DNA of 55,837 bases from Acidobacteriota bacterium (GCA_013203475.1 JABMNV010000184.1:1-55837); one strand, 5' to 3'. Shown: positions 7,889 to 17,156, numbered from the stretch's first letter. Notes: generated by a model not told the origin, from the sequence alone. A program made the numbers and translations.

Positions 7889-7910
7889 CCACGCGATCGG
7901 ATCAACCTCA
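7889..7910. repeat. IS3 terminal inverted repeat (upstream of orfA)
   Basis: 22 bases complementary to 6651-6672, ending CCTCA at 7910. The orfA start lies 24 bp inside. Confidence 0.93.
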
Positions 7911-8217
7911 CATTCCACCATTGTCGGCGCGGCTCGAACTGGAGATTCCGTGGAAAGCGCTGACGATCAGTCCAGAGATTGTGTTCAATGCACGTCAGTC
8001 GCGCGTCTTTCGAGATGAGGTGCCGACGGCGGCGTCAGCGATTGCCAACCTCAGCGCCACCTATGTCTTCGGTGCGAGGCACAGCACACACATCATCGCG
8101 CTTCGGGCCGACAACCTGACGAATCAGGAGTACCGGCGACATAGCTCGCTCATCAAGGACCTGGCGCCGGAGATGGGACGTGGAGTGAGACTGACCTACT
8201 CGATCAAGTTCTTCTGA
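7911..8217 (+). pseudogene. TonB-dependent receptor, C-terminal remnant
   Basis: About 101 residues open from the IS end to TGA 8215-8217. The sequence ATYVFGARHSTHIIALRADN, then LTNQEYRRHSSLIKDLAPE and a terminal LTYSIKFF, is typical of the last strands of an outer-membrane TonB-dependent receptor barrel, which ends in an aromatic residue. The plug and most of the barrel are missing; the IS3 element lies at the break. Confidence 0.85.
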
Positions 8218-8345
8218 GGTAGCGCAGGTCGGCGCGAACACGTTGCCGATCAGGTGGAGCGATCTCGCCCCAAGTGAGTCGGAGCTACAGCGAGACTCAT
8301 GCCAGGTTCTCCCCACACCGTGTCGCCAGCTGTTCTTGTTGTAGG

Positions 8346-8560
8346 GAGCGACGCACGCTGGACGGGTGGGTCGGCAGCAAGATCAGCTACAAGGCCGAGG
8401 ACGGCATGTTGGTCTTCGATCCCACCGCCGGGGATCGTTCGAATCTGTACACCGCTCGAGAGTACGACGACTTCCAGCTCCGCTTCGAGTTCCTGTTGAC
8501 GCCAGGCGCCAACAGTGGCGTGGGCATCCGGGCACTGCCCGAGCCTGGAGGGGCGGTTGT
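8346..8560 (+). pseudogene. DUF1080 (3-keto-disaccharide hydrolase-like) fragment
   Basis: About 70 residues match the lectin-like DUF1080 domain found in planctomycete and acidobacterial exported glycosidases: RTLDGWVG, LRFEFLLTPGANSGVGIRA. There is no start or signal peptide before it, and homology stops after LPEPGGA; the frame then reads antisense into the next gene to 8828. It is a fragment truncated at both ends. The 128 bp between it and the TonB-receptor remnant contain nothing I recognise. Confidence 0.7.
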
Positions 8561-8585
8561 TCGCGTCGGATTCGGGAGCTGGGGC

Positions 8586-9023
8586 CTACTTGAACAGGTC
8601 GTCGAACGCCTTGCGGGCACTCGACTCGGACGTCGTCACGGTCGTCGAACCCGTTTCCTTTTCGACGCGCGTGACGGCGACGAACTTCGGACAGTCGTTG
8701 CGGGCGTCCTTGGGACTCACGCGTGCGGCGATCGTTTCGCGGCACTCGAATCGCGCCCCGGAGTCGAACGATTGGCACTGAATGCAGGCGCGCAGGTCGA
8801 CACCACAGTTGGCGCAGGTACTGAGTGATCCGATCGTGTCGGCTTCAATCGCGCCGCACCGGGAACACCGGAAGACCTCGGTGAAGGCCATCATGTTCAT
8901 CTTCTTCGGGTCGCGCGGAATGCGCGGGTCGATCGGCCCACGCGGCTTGTGCAGCGACCCTGACCGTCGATCGGAATCCCCGCTATCCTGATACCCACGC
9001 TGACGATATTTCTGATCAGACAT
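8586..9023 (-). CDS. Small zinc-ribbon protein of unknown function
   Basis: 145 residues. A charged N-terminal region rich in Arg and Asp is followed by Cys pairs CSRCG, CANCG and CIQCQ, then a further Cys in FECRET and DCPKF, which suggests a structural zinc site. A similar CxxC-rich family is common in acidobacteria (recognised from memory). GGAG lies nine bases upstream of the ATG. It is the last gene of the run clpS-clpA-grpE-thioesterase; its partner and role are unknown. Confidence 0.7.
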   Translation of the reverse strand: MSDQKYRQRGYQDSGDSDRRSGSLHKPRGPIDPRIPRDPKKMNMMAFTEVFRCSRCGAIEADTIGSLSTCANCGVDLRACIQCQSFDSGARFECRETIAARVSPKDARNDCPKFVAVTRVEKETGSTTVTTSESSARKAFDDLFK

Positions 9024-9095
9024 TCTGCTGCGCTCCAGACACCTGAGTTCTACGCATGTTCGTGGGCAGAGTCAACTCGTGGCCTGTCCTGGTCA

Positions 9096-9518
9096 TTAGC
9101 GCCCAGGCATCTTGTCCAACAAGACGTAGTTCACCTGTGCCACCGCTACGAGTTTGCCCGCGTGATCGAAGAGGTCGACAGCCACCGGACACATCAGGCG
9201 CCCTTTCTTGATGACACGTGCCTTGGCGCGCACGTCGCTCAGGCACGGAGCCAGAAATCGAATGTTCATGTCCGTGGTCGTCATGATTTGGTCGACCGGC
9301 GTCTGTGTGAGGATCGCGAAACACGCCACCGAATCGGCGATCGTCATCAGAATGCCGCCATGAAACGACTCGAAGACGCCGTCATAACACGCCTGCCGCG
9401 GCACTGTGAGTTCGCAGGAACCGGTGTCAAAGCTGACGGACTCCATTCGCAGCGTGGCAAAAATGGGGATCCGGGTAATCCGGTCAAGAACAGCGGCCTG
9501 ATGGTCTGGGGCAATCAT
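9096..9518 (-). CDS. PaaI-type hotdog thioesterase
   Basis: 140-residue single hotdog-fold protein of the PaaI/YbgC-like acyl-CoA thioesterase group. The core motif FHGGILMTIADSVACFAI matches the HGG...D signature that forms the active site. It probably hydrolyses an acyl- or aryl-CoA; the substrate cannot be read from sequence. It starts 20 bp after grpE ends and is co-directional with it. Confidence 0.85.
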   Translation of the reverse strand: MIAPDHQAAVLDRITRIPIFATLRMESVSFDTGSCELTVPRQACYDGVFESFHGGILMTIADSVACFAILTQTPVDQIMTTTDMNIRFLAPCLSDVRAKARVIKKGRLMCPVAVDLFDHAGKLVAVAQVNYVLLDKMPGR

Positions 9519-9538
9519 CCGGTAAGTATTGTGCTCCG

Positions 9539-10096
9539 CTACTGACGCGCGACGGCCACCTGCGCCGGGCGCAAGACGTCCTCACCCATCACGTACCCGG
9601 GCCGAACGACGCCGATCACCAGACCTTCCTGGTCAGCCGTCGCAGCCGGCACGGTTGAGACAGCCTCGTGCGCGGCGGGGTCAAACATCTGGTGAAGCGG
9701 ATCGACCCGGGTCACACCAAGTCCATCCAGCGTCGACAGGAACTGCTGACGGACCATGGCCACACCCTGCACGAACGGGTCATCTGTCCGTTCGCCCGCA
9801 GACTCCAGCGCCCGATCAAGGTTGTCGAGGACGTCCAGGAACGACACGACGACGCTGCGTCTGGACCGTTCGGCATCCTTCGCCACTTCCTTGCGCAAGC
9901 GCACACGCGCCTGCTCGAACTCATCTGCCGCGCCCCGGTACTTCTGGAGCAATTGCTGAATTTCGAGATCCTTCTCCGCGATCCGCGCCTCGAGTTCCTC
10001 GAGCATCTTCGGCTTGAGCCTTGGCTCTTCCGACGGAATCTCCTCACCATCAGCGCGCGCCCACCACCGACGATCGGTGACCTTCATGTCAGACAT
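9539..10096 (-). CDS. grpE: GrpE nucleotide exchange factor
   Basis: 185-residue co-chaperone that releases ADP from DnaK. The N-terminus (residues about 30-75) is a coiled coil (EELEARIAEKDLEIQQLLQK), followed by the GrpE core (VVSFLDVLDNLDRALES) and the C-terminal beta-domain ending GYVMGEDVLRPAQVAVAR. It uses either of two Met starts four codons apart. dnaK/dnaJ are not adjacent; instead it lies 41 bp downstream of clpA, which groups it with proteolysis genes. Confidence 0.93.
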   Translation of the reverse strand: MSDMKVTDRRWWARADGEEIPSEEPRLKPKMLEELEARIAEKDLEIQQLLQKYRGAADEFEQARVRLRKEVAKDAERSRRSVVVSFLDVLDNLDRALESAGERTDDPFVQGVAMVRQQFLSTLDGLGVTRVDPLHQMFDPAAHEAVSTVPAATADQEGLVIGVVRPGYVMGEDVLRPAQVAVARQ

Positions 10097-10107
10097 AGAA
10101 CCGCACC

Positions 10108-10145
10108 CATTGCCTCATTGCCCCATTGCCTAATTGCCTAATTAA
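10108..10145. repeat. Short tandem array of CATTGCCT octamers
   Basis: Four to five degenerate copies of an 8-bp unit (CATTGCCT, CATTGCCC, CATTGCCT, AATTGCCT, AATTAACA) fill the gap between clpA and grpE. The array overlaps the clpA stop codon at 10138-10140 and ends twelve bases before the grpE start. Confidence 0.85.
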
Positions 10146-12447
10146 CAGGCGCGAAGGCAAACGTCAGCAGTCCATCGCGCTCCCCAATGGCCACCGTGCC
10201 CCCATGTTCGAGTTGGCCGAACAGGATCTCGTCGGTCAACCGGTCGCGCACCTCGCGCTGCACGACTCTGGCCAGGGGTCTGGCGCCATACTTCGGCTCG
10301 TAGCCCTTTGTCGCCAGCCACTCCCGCGCAGCAGGCTCGAGCGTAATCGCCACGCGGCGCTCGGCCAACTGGGCTTCAAGTTGAAGAATGAACTTCTCGA
10401 CGATCATCTCCATCGCCGCAGGTGCCAGTGCCTTGAACGTCACAATCGCATCGAGTCGATTGCGGAATTCTGGAGAAAAGATCCGCTCGATCGCCTGTTT
10501 TGATCGACCGCCGGCCACCTGGCCGCTCTGGTTGTCCTGGTCGTCGCCAAAACCGATCGACGCCAGGCTCATCTCGCGCGACCCGGCGTTTGACGTCAGG
10601 ATCAAGACGACATTCCTAAAGTCGGCCTTGCGCCCTGTGTTGTCGGTCAACGTCGCGTGGTCCATCACCTGCAAGAGGATATTGAAAACATCCGGGTGGG
10701 CCTTTTCTATTTCGTCGAGCAACACCACGCTGTAGGGATGGGTGCGCACCGCATCCACCAGCAAGCCACCTTGTTCGAAACCCACGTATCCAGGCGGCGC
10801 ACCAATCAACCTGGCCACTGCGTGCTTCTCCATGTACTCACTCATGTCGAAACGTACAAACTCATTGCCCAACTGCAACGCCAGTTGTTTCGCCAACTCG
10901 GTCTTGCCCACGCCAGTGGGGCCTGTGAACAGAAAGCTGCCAGCCGGCCGCTCCGGCGCGCCCAGACCCGCACGCGATCGCTTGATGGCCTGTGCCACCA
11001 ACTGCACAGCCTCTGGCTGTCCAAAGACGACGCGTTCGAGCGACTCCTGGAGGCCCCTCAGTCGTTCCTTATCGGACGACGAGGCCTGGCGCGCGGGAAT
11101 CCTGGCCATCCGCGCGACGACGGCCTCGATCTCTGCTGCGGTAATCGTCGAGGTCACGCCCTCTTCCACATCACCGCGGGCAAGGCGACTGACCGCCCCG
11201 GCTTCGTCGATCACGTCAATCGCGCTGTCGGGCAGGCGATTGTCACGCAGATGCCGACCGGCCAGTTTGGCCGCGGCCTCCAGCGCCGCGTCTTCATAGA
11301 CCACTTCGTGGTGCGCTTCATACCGGCTCTTCAGGCCGGCAAGGATTTTGACGGTCTCATCCACGGTCGGCTCATCGATGGTGATGCGCTGCAGACGCCG
11401 GGCCAGGGCCCGGTCTTTCTCAACGTGTTTGAATTCTTCAAACGTCGTCGAGCCAATCACCCGCAGATCGCCGGCGGTCAGAATCGGTTTGATCAACGTC
11501 GCCAAATCCATGGTGCCGCCCGTAGTTGCGCCCGCCCCCACCGCGGAGTGAATCTCGTCGATGAACAGAATGGCCTTGGGACGCGCAGCGAGCGCCTTGA
11601 TCACGGCCTTGAATCGTTCTTCGAAATCGCCGCGGTACCGCGTCCCCGCCAGCAACGCAGCCGTGTCCAGCGAAAAGACTTCGGCCCCCTTCAACAGGGA
11701 AGGCACGTCCGACTCGATCAATCGGGTCGCGAGGCCTTCGGCCATGGCGGTCTTGCCGACACCGGCCTCACCAACAAACACCGGGTTGTTCTTCCGGCGT
11801 CGACACAACACCTCGATCGTGCGCTTGAGTTCGGCGGCACGACCCACGAGCGGGTCCAGTGCACCCTGGCGTGCCCGCTCGGTCAGATTGGTGCAGTACG
11901 TCGCCAGTGGATCCCTCGAAGGCGCTGCGCCGTCGCGATCCTCGCGCTCACCGTGGCGTTCAGGTGTGCCGAGGGTTTCTGGCTCCCCTGATTCCGCAGA
12001 GGGCTCAGCCCCCCCAGCCTTTGAGATGCCATGCGAGATGTACTCGAGCACATCGAGGCGCGTGATTTGCTGAGCGTCCAATAACCGCGCCGCCTGACTG
12101 CGAGGTTGCTGGAGCATCGCGGCCAGAATGTCTCCGGCCTGCACTTCTGGACGCTGCGCACTCTGCACATGCAAGACGGCGGTCTGCAACACGCGACGGA
12201 ACGCGGCCGTCTGTTCCGGTTCTCGCTCCTGGCCGAGCTTGAGTTCTTCAATCGACTTCTGGAGGTACGCATCCAACTCACTGCGGAGACGCGTCAAATC
12301 GACACCACAGGCATTGAGAATGCGCTCGCCATCAGGGTCATGAGCCAGCGCAAACAAAAGATGCTCCAGCGTCAGGTATGCGTGGCGGCGCGAGACGGCC
12401 TCACGGTACGCGATGGTCAGAACGATTTCGAAGGAGGAAGAAAACAC
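10138..12447 (-). CDS. clpA: ClpA, ATPase subunit of the ClpAP protease
   Basis: AAA+ unfoldase with an N-domain (residues about 1-140), D1 (Walker A GEAGVGKTAMAEGL, Walker B ILFIDEIHS) and D2 (Walker A GPTGVGKTELAKQL, Walker B VVLLDEIEKAHPDVF). It feeds substrates to ClpP, which is not in this window. I place the start at GTG 12447 (MFSSSFEIVLTIAYREA), which matches the usual ClpA N-terminus and has GGAAGG four bases upstream; the frame is open four codons further to a TTG. A D1-D2 without a long middle domain distinguishes it from ClpB. It follows clpS by 44 bp. Confidence 0.93.
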   Translation of the reverse strand: MFSSSFEIVLTIAYREAVSRRHAYLTLEHLLFALAHDPDGERILNACGVDLTRLRSELDAYLQKSIEELKLGQEREPEQTAAFRRVLQTAVLHVQSAQRPEVQAGDILAAMLQQPRSQAARLLDAQQITRLDVLEYISHGISKAGGAEPSAESGEPETLGTPERHGEREDRDGAAPSRDPLATYCTNLTERARQGALDPLVGRAAELKRTIEVLCRRRKNNPVFVGEAGVGKTAMAEGLATRLIESDVPSLLKGAEVFSLDTAALLAGTRYRGDFEERFKAVIKALAARPKAILFIDEIHSAVGAGATTGGTMDLATLIKPILTAGDLRVIGSTTFEEFKHVEKDRALARRLQRITIDEPTVDETVKILAGLKSRYEAHHEVVYEDAALEAAAKLAGRHLRDNRLPDSAIDVIDEAGAVSRLARGDVEEGVTSTITAAEIEAVVARMARIPARQASSSDKERLRGLQESLERVVFGQPEAVQLVAQAIKRSRAGLGAPERPAGSFLFTGPTGVGKTELAKQLALQLGNEFVRFDMSEYMEKHAVARLIGAPPGYVGFEQGGLLVDAVRTHPYSVVLLDEIEKAHPDVFNILLQVMDHATLTDNTGRKADFRNVVLILTSNAGSREMSLASIGFGDDQDNQSGQVAGGRSKQAIERIFSPEFRNRLDAIVTFKALAPAAMEMIVEKFILQLEAQLAERRVAITLEPAAREWLATKGYEPKYGARPLARVVQREVRDRLTDEILFGQLEHGGTVAIGERDGLLTFAFAPVN

Positions 12448-12491
12448 GTTACCTTCCAATTATCCGTCCGTGACGACGTCGGGAGTCAAGA

Positions 12492-12812
12492 TCAGCCCCG
12501 CGCTTCTTCAATAGTCGCCCGCAGCGGATAACCCGCGTCCTTGGCCATGCCCGTCACGGTTTCCACCTTCGTCTCAGCCACTTCCCAAGGGTAGACACCG
12601 GCCAGACCAGACCCGTGCAGATGCACCTGCATCATCACGCGGTACGCCTCGGCTGGTGATTTCTGGAAAACGCCTTCAAGGACGTGCACGACGAAGTCCA
12701 TCGTCGAATAGTCGTCATTCATCAACAGCACGTTGAATAGTCGCGGTTCGTCCTTCTTAGGTACGACTCGTTCCTTGACGGCCTGACCCGTCTGGCCCTG
12801 GTTGTCAGTCAT
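12492..12812 (-). CDS. clpS: ClpS, adaptor of ClpA
   Basis: 106-residue N-end-rule adaptor that delivers proteins with bulky hydrophobic N-termini to ClpAP. Conserved core: FNVLLMNDDYSTMDFVV and VHLHGSGLAGVYPWEVAETK, with the NDD and HxxG residues of the substrate pocket. The start at ATG 12812 overlaps the stop of the upstream gene (ATGA), which implies translational coupling. The N-terminal tail ends in a basic/acidic stretch (VVPKKDEPR), as usual for ClpS. Confidence 0.94.
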   Translation of the reverse strand: MTDNQGQTGQAVKERVVPKKDEPRLFNVLLMNDDYSTMDFVVHVLEGVFQKSPAEAYRVMMQVHLHGSGLAGVYPWEVAETKVETVTGMAKDAGYPLRATIEEARG

Positions 12813-13402
12813 CGCAGTCGTTCGGCGAGCTCCACTAATTCGGTGATGGTCGACTCGCCCCGGTCCCACTCATACCAACCGAACTTTCGGTCCATTCGCT
12901 CGGACTGCGACAAGGCAGCGCCGGGGCCCAGTATCCAGGTCTGCAACACCACCGGACGCTCCACCCAGGCACCCACGACTTTGTCTCCTCGCAGCAGCGC
13001 CACGGTGGCCGTGGCTCCACGTCCGTCTGGCGTCCTGAAGGCATCCTGAATCGGGCGGCCCGCCTCTGGTGTGACAACGCGGAGAGGAATGCCGGCAGCC
13101 TCGGCCAACACGGCCACGTATGGCACGGTGTGCACGGAATCGCTGCACGCGGCCACGGCGACCACCACAAAGCGAAGACCGTCGCCAGCCGTCTTCAGCC
13201 GAGCGACCAGATCGTCAGCAGGGTGACTCCTGTCGGTGTTCCCCTTCCACACTTCCGGTCGGGAATCGGCGGTGCCAAGAAAGTCCTGATACGTCTGGCC
13301 CCCTTCGAAAATCGCCGCGCCGTCAATCGCCTGTGAGACCAGGGTCTGTGAGGCCTGTGGCGCACCGACGAGCATGAATACCGTAAGCAAGAGCGTGTGC
13401 AT
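12809..13402 (-). CDS. Exported thioredoxin-like protein of unknown function
   Basis: About 197 residues with an N-terminal signal peptide (MHTLLLTVFMLVGAPQAS). The middle (FVVVAVAACSDSVHTVPYVA … RPIQDAFRTPDG … VALLRGDKVVGAWVERP) resembles a thioredoxin fold, but the CxxC site is reduced to CSDS with a single Cys, so disulfide reductase activity is doubtful. ATG 13402 was preferred to a GTG six bases upstream. Coupled by ATGA overlap to clpS. Confidence 0.6.
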   Translation of the reverse strand: MHTLLLTVFMLVGAPQASQTLVSQAIDGAAIFEGGQTYQDFLGTADSRPEVWKGNTDRSHPADDLVARLKTAGDGLRFVVVAVAACSDSVHTVPYVAVLAEAAGIPLRVVTPEAGRPIQDAFRTPDGRGATATVALLRGDKVVGAWVERPVVLQTWILGPGAALSQSERMDRKFGWYEWDRGESTITELVELAERLR

Positions 13403-13444
13403 GCTCACAGGTTACCCGACCACACCCTTACAATGGGAGACCCA

Positions 13445-14371
13445 ATGCCCTCCCCTCTTGCTGCCGGCGTCGACTTCGCGGACCTCAACTTTGTGGGCCA
13501 ACCCGGCATCATCGCGACGGGGCTGATTCACGGCGCCGACGGGGTCGCCATCATTGATCCGGGCCCGGCCACCTGTCTGCCGACGCTGGAGGCGGCGCTC
13601 ACAGCCCGTGGCTTCTCCTGGAGCGATGTCAGAGCGGTTCTTTTGACTCATATCCACCTGGATCACGCCGGCGCCACCGGCCACGTCCTGCGGGCTGCTC
13701 CGTCGGCGAGGCTATATGTGCACGAACGAGGCGCCAGGCACATGATCGACCCGTCGAAACTGCTCGCCAGCGCCGCGCGGCTCTATCAGGGAGACATGGA
13801 TCGACTGTGGGGCGAGATGTTGCCGGTGCCTGCCGACCGGGTCGAAGTGCTGGGCGAGCGAAACAGCTTGTCGATCGTCGGCCACGAAGTCGAATCCGCG
13901 TGGACTCCGGGCCACGCCTGGCACCACGTCAGCTATTTCCTTTCGGCGTCCAAGGTGGCCTTCGTCGGAGATACCGCCGGCATCTGTCGGCCCAGCGGCC
14001 GGGTGGTGTTGCCGCCGACACCGCCGCCGGACATCGATCTTGAGGCGTGGCGCACGAGCACGGAGACCATACTCGCGTGGAACCCGGAGGTGTTGCTCCT
14101 CACACACTTTGGTCCGCAGGCATCGCCCCGCGGGCACTTTCAGGAGCTCTGGCGGCGCATGGATGCCTGGTGCCGGCGGGTGCAAATCTCGCTGACAAAT
14201 GACCTGTCAGACGCCGAACGGTCGGACGCGTTTGTCAAAGCCGTCGTGGACGAGTTGGAGCGCACCACCAGTCGAGCCGAGGCCGAGGCGTACGCCCGCG
14301 CGGGACGATTCGATTTCTCGTGGACCGGCCTCGCGCGTTATCTCCGGAATCGTGTGAGGCCTAGCTCTTGA
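13445..14371 (+). CDS. Metallo-beta-lactamase-fold hydrolase
   Basis: MBL-fold metal hydrolase of about 309 residues. The metal motif is THIHLDHAG (HxHxDH), with further ligands in TPGHAWHHVSYF, VGDTAG and LTHFG. The C-terminal helical tail resembles group B-like MBL proteins acting on thioesters or glyoxalase-type substrates. ATG 13445 has GGGAG five bases upstream; an alternative ATG is 13433. It converges on the UPF0182 gene and overlaps its 3' end by 11 bp. Substrate unknown. Confidence 0.85.
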   Translation: MPSPLAAGVDFADLNFVGQPGIIATGLIHGADGVAIIDPGPATCLPTLEAALTARGFSWSDVRAVLLTHIHLDHAGATGHVLRAAPSARLYVHERGARHMIDPSKLLASAARLYQGDMDRLWGEMLPVPADRVEVLGERNSLSIVGHEVESAWTPGHAWHHVSYFLSASKVAFVGDTAGICRPSGRVVLPPTPPPDIDLEAWRTSTETILAWNPEVLLLTHFGPQASPRGHFQELWRRMDAWCRRVQISLTNDLSDAERSDAFVKAVVDELERTTSRAEAEAYARAGRFDFSWTGLARYLRNRVRPSS

Positions 14372-17129
14372 TCTTCTCCATCTGGGCCAGCACTTCGCCC
14401 AGCTTCTTCATTTCTTCGCCGTACAGGGCCCAGTCGCCAGCGCGCTGAGCAGCAGCGGCCCGCTCGTAGTGGTCGTTGGCCTGTGCGGCAAGCGACGCCA
14501 GGTCAGCGCTGATGCTCAGATCTGGCGCGGGACTTCGCTCGGTGAGGCTGGGGGTCATCATCGAATCCGACATTTCCAGGCGATCGGGCGACAATGCGGT
14601 CGCCACGGACCGACCAAAGATTTGCACGAGCCCCTGATTCAAGGTCTCGGCCATGACGATTTGATCCTGGTAGGCCACGATGACCCGCTTAAGTTCCGGA
14701 ATCTTGCCGCCTGATGACCGCAGGTACAGAGGTCTGACGTAGAGCAACGATTCCTCGATCGGAATCACAAGCAGCGTGCCCTGAATGACCTGCGACCCCT
14801 GCTGGTTCCAGAGCGTGATCTGTGGCGAGATGGTCTGGTCCTGATTGATCCTGGCGACGATCTGCCTCGGACCAAACACCACCTTCTGCTTGGGAAACTG
14901 GAACGCAAACAGTCGGCCGTAGTGCTCCCCGTCGCTGCGGGCGACCATCCACGCAGCCAGATTGTCCTTGAGCCGCGGCGTGAACGGCAACATCTGGATG
15001 AACTCGGTCTTCTCTTCGCCGGGCAACCGCATGATGGTGTAGTACGGCTGCATCGGCACCGACGACCCCTCATCATCGATCACGGGCACCTGCCACTGGT
15101 CTTCCTTGTTGTAGAACACCTGCGGATTCGTCATGTGGAACGTGGCAAACGCCGCCGCCTGCACCCGAAAAATTTCTTCCGGATATCGCACATGACTTCG
15201 CAGGGACTCCGGCATCTCATCCATGGGCTTGAGCAGGCCGGGGAAGATCTTGTCGAGGGTCAGCGCAATCGGGTCGGTGGGCTCAGCAAGGAAGAACGAC
15301 ATGGACCCGTGGTACGCATCGATCACGACCTTCACCGAATTGCGGATGTAGTTGATGCCCCTGGCTCCGAACGGCGTGGCGTAGGGATAGTTCGTCGTCG
15401 TGGTGTAGGCGTCTTGAATCCAGAACAGTCGACCATCGGCAATCACGGCGTACGGATCGCTGTCGTACTGCAGAAACGGAGCGACCTTCCGCACGCGCTC
15501 GCCGATTTGTCGATGGAACATGATTCGACTCTCGGGATTGAGCTGGTTCGTGAACACGATGTCGGACGCGCCAAACCGAATGGCAAACAACAGCCGCCTA
15601 AAGAATCCTCCGATCGGCACACCCCCAGTGCCGTCGTACGTCGTTGTCACGTTGTCTTCGCCACGCGGATAGTGAAACTCCGGCTGATCGGTCTTGACCA
15701 ACGCGTAGTCACTGGAGCGCTCGCCGTAGTAAATGCTCGGCTCGTCCACCTTGAGGTCAACGGTCGTCACCGGAGGCAGGTCACGCACGAACAACACGGG
15801 CTGCCCAACGGTCGTGACCTCGTTGACGGGCCCGAGCGTGAGGCCATACCCATGTGTAAACGTCAACCGTTCGTTGACCCACGATCGGTTCGGGAGGCTC
15901 TCGGTGTTGATCTCGCGCAGCGACAACATGACCTGCCGATACTTGCCGTCGAGCGTGTACCGATCATTGTCGACGTTGACGAAGTCGTAGTACGTCCGGA
16001 TTTCCTGAATCTGACCGAATGTCTGCAGCAGAGGTTGGTGGTCCCACAGGCGAATATTCTCGATCGTGCCAGCGTTGGCGATGATGTCGTCCGCCGTCAA
16101 CGCGGCATCACCCGAGAGCTCACGCTCCTCCACCCGATCGAGTGCATAGGCCCGCCGCGTGGCGGCGATGTTGTTGACAATGAACGGCAGCTCGGTCGTT
16201 TGTTCGTTCGGCGTCACCACAAAACGCTGCACAAAGCTCGCGTACAGGCCGCCGGCCGTGGAAATCAGGAAATAGGCGCCGACGGCCACCGGCAGCAGCC
16301 AGCGTTGTGGTGCGAATGCCTGCCACACCGACAACAGGGTGGCCAGCGCCATCACCACGAGACTGACGCGCAGAAAAGGCACGCGGGCGTACACGTCCGT
16401 GTACGAGGCCCCAAACACGACATTGGTGGCCGACCCCGTCAGCAGTGTGCGCGGCAACTCCAGCCAGGTACCCCACGCCATGAGCGCGAACAACAACGCG
16501 AGCAGCAGCGACAAGTGCGCCCGGGTCGTGGACGCAAAATTCAACTTCGGCCAGAACGCCACACCATACCGCGGCTCCAGCACGACATTGCCCGAGAGTA
16601 GATACAGCGCCCCTGACGCGCCCAGAGCCAGCACGGTCAGAACCAGAGCCTGCTGCCTGACCAGGTCCATCACGGGCAACTGAAAGACGTAGAACGCGAT
16701 GTCGCGGCTGAACAGGACATCGACATCACCAAACGGCACCGCATTGACGGCACTGAGCCATTCGAGCCAGTTGTTTGCCGAACTGAACGCCAGCCCGATC
16801 GACACGACAAGGGCCACGGGAAGCAGCAGTCCAGCCACGCTCTTGCTCTCGAGCACGATCGGTTTTCCGTCTTCGGTCGTGCCCAACACAAACTGGGGAC
16901 GGGACAGCGCACGACGTGCCAGCCTGAGGTTCACAAAGAGAAAGACGAACGACAGCGCGAACGTCACGGTAAAGACGAGCGCTTTGGCATTCAACGTTCT
17001 CAGGAACACCCCCTGATAGCCGAGCTCCTCGAACCACAACCAGTCGGTGTAAAACACCACGGCAGAGGGAATGGCCAACAAGGCGATGCCCGCCAGCAGA
17101 ATCAGACCAGGTAGTCCTCGTAAATTCAT
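14361..17129 (-). CDS. UPF0182-family large membrane protein
   Basis: 922 residues, the usual length of the UPF0182 (COG1615) family. The N-terminal third has about seven transmembrane segments (starting GLILLAGIALLAIPSAVVFY and including FVFLFVNLRLARR). The rest is a large extracytoplasmic domain with YYDFVNVDNDRYTLDGKYRQ, HGYGLTLGPVNEV and the C-terminal SLLYVRPLYL. The family's function is not established. The last residues carry a helical region with AQANDHYERAAAAQRAGDW. It starts 27 bp after the sialidase-like gene stops, so the two are probably co-transcribed. Confidence 0.9.
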   Translation of the reverse strand: MNLRGLPGLILLAGIALLAIPSAVVFYTDWLWFEELGYQGVFLRTLNAKALVFTVTFALSFVFLFVNLRLARRALSRPQFVLGTTEDGKPIVLESKSVAGLLLPVALVVSIGLAFSSANNWLEWLSAVNAVPFGDVDVLFSRDIAFYVFQLPVMDLVRQQALVLTVLALGASGALYLLSGNVVLEPRYGVAFWPKLNFASTTRAHLSLLLALLFALMAWGTWLELPRTLLTGSATNVVFGASYTDVYARVPFLRVSLVVMALATLLSVWQAFAPQRWLLPVAVGAYFLISTAGGLYASFVQRFVVTPNEQTTELPFIVNNIAATRRAYALDRVEERELSGDAALTADDIIANAGTIENIRLWDHQPLLQTFGQIQEIRTYYDFVNVDNDRYTLDGKYRQVMLSLREINTESLPNRSWVNERLTFTHGYGLTLGPVNEVTTVGQPVLFVRDLPPVTTVDLKVDEPSIYYGERSSDYALVKTDQPEFHYPRGEDNVTTTYDGTGGVPIGGFFRRLLFAIRFGASDIVFTNQLNPESRIMFHRQIGERVRKVAPFLQYDSDPYAVIADGRLFWIQDAYTTTTNYPYATPFGARGINYIRNSVKVVIDAYHGSMSFFLAEPTDPIALTLDKIFPGLLKPMDEMPESLRSHVRYPEEIFRVQAAAFATFHMTNPQVFYNKEDQWQVPVIDDEGSSVPMQPYYTIMRLPGEEKTEFIQMLPFTPRLKDNLAAWMVARSDGEHYGRLFAFQFPKQKVVFGPRQIVARINQDQTISPQITLWNQQGSQVIQGTLLVIPIEESLLYVRPLYLRSSGGKIPELKRVIVAYQDQIVMAETLNQGLVQIFGRSVATALSPDRLEMSDSMMTPSLTERSPAPDLSISADLASLAAQANDHYERAAAAQRAGDWALYGEEMKKLGEVLAQMEKIKS

Positions 17130-17156
17130 GGTTTCCTTCTAGCGCAACAACGTGAC

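Larger units (their letters stand above)
6651..7910 (-). mobile_element. IS3-family insertion sequence, about 1.26 kb
   Basis: Bounded by 22-bp perfect terminal inverted repeats (TGAGGTTGATCCGATCGCGT then GG), with the TG...CA ends typical of the IS3 family. It encodes orfA and a DDE-transposase orfB on the minus strand. Flanking bases (…GTTTTT at the left, CATTCC… at the right) show no 3-5 bp target duplication. The right flank is the 3' end of a TonB receptor and the left flank is the AT-rich patch, so the two flanks probably did not start out adjacent. orfB has an in-frame stop, so this copy is unlikely to transpose on its own. Confidence 0.92.

Noticed and set aside
6751-8217. A long plus-strand frame across the IS and the TonB remnant
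   Set aside because: Most of it is antisense to the transposase; only the part after 7910 has receptor motifs.
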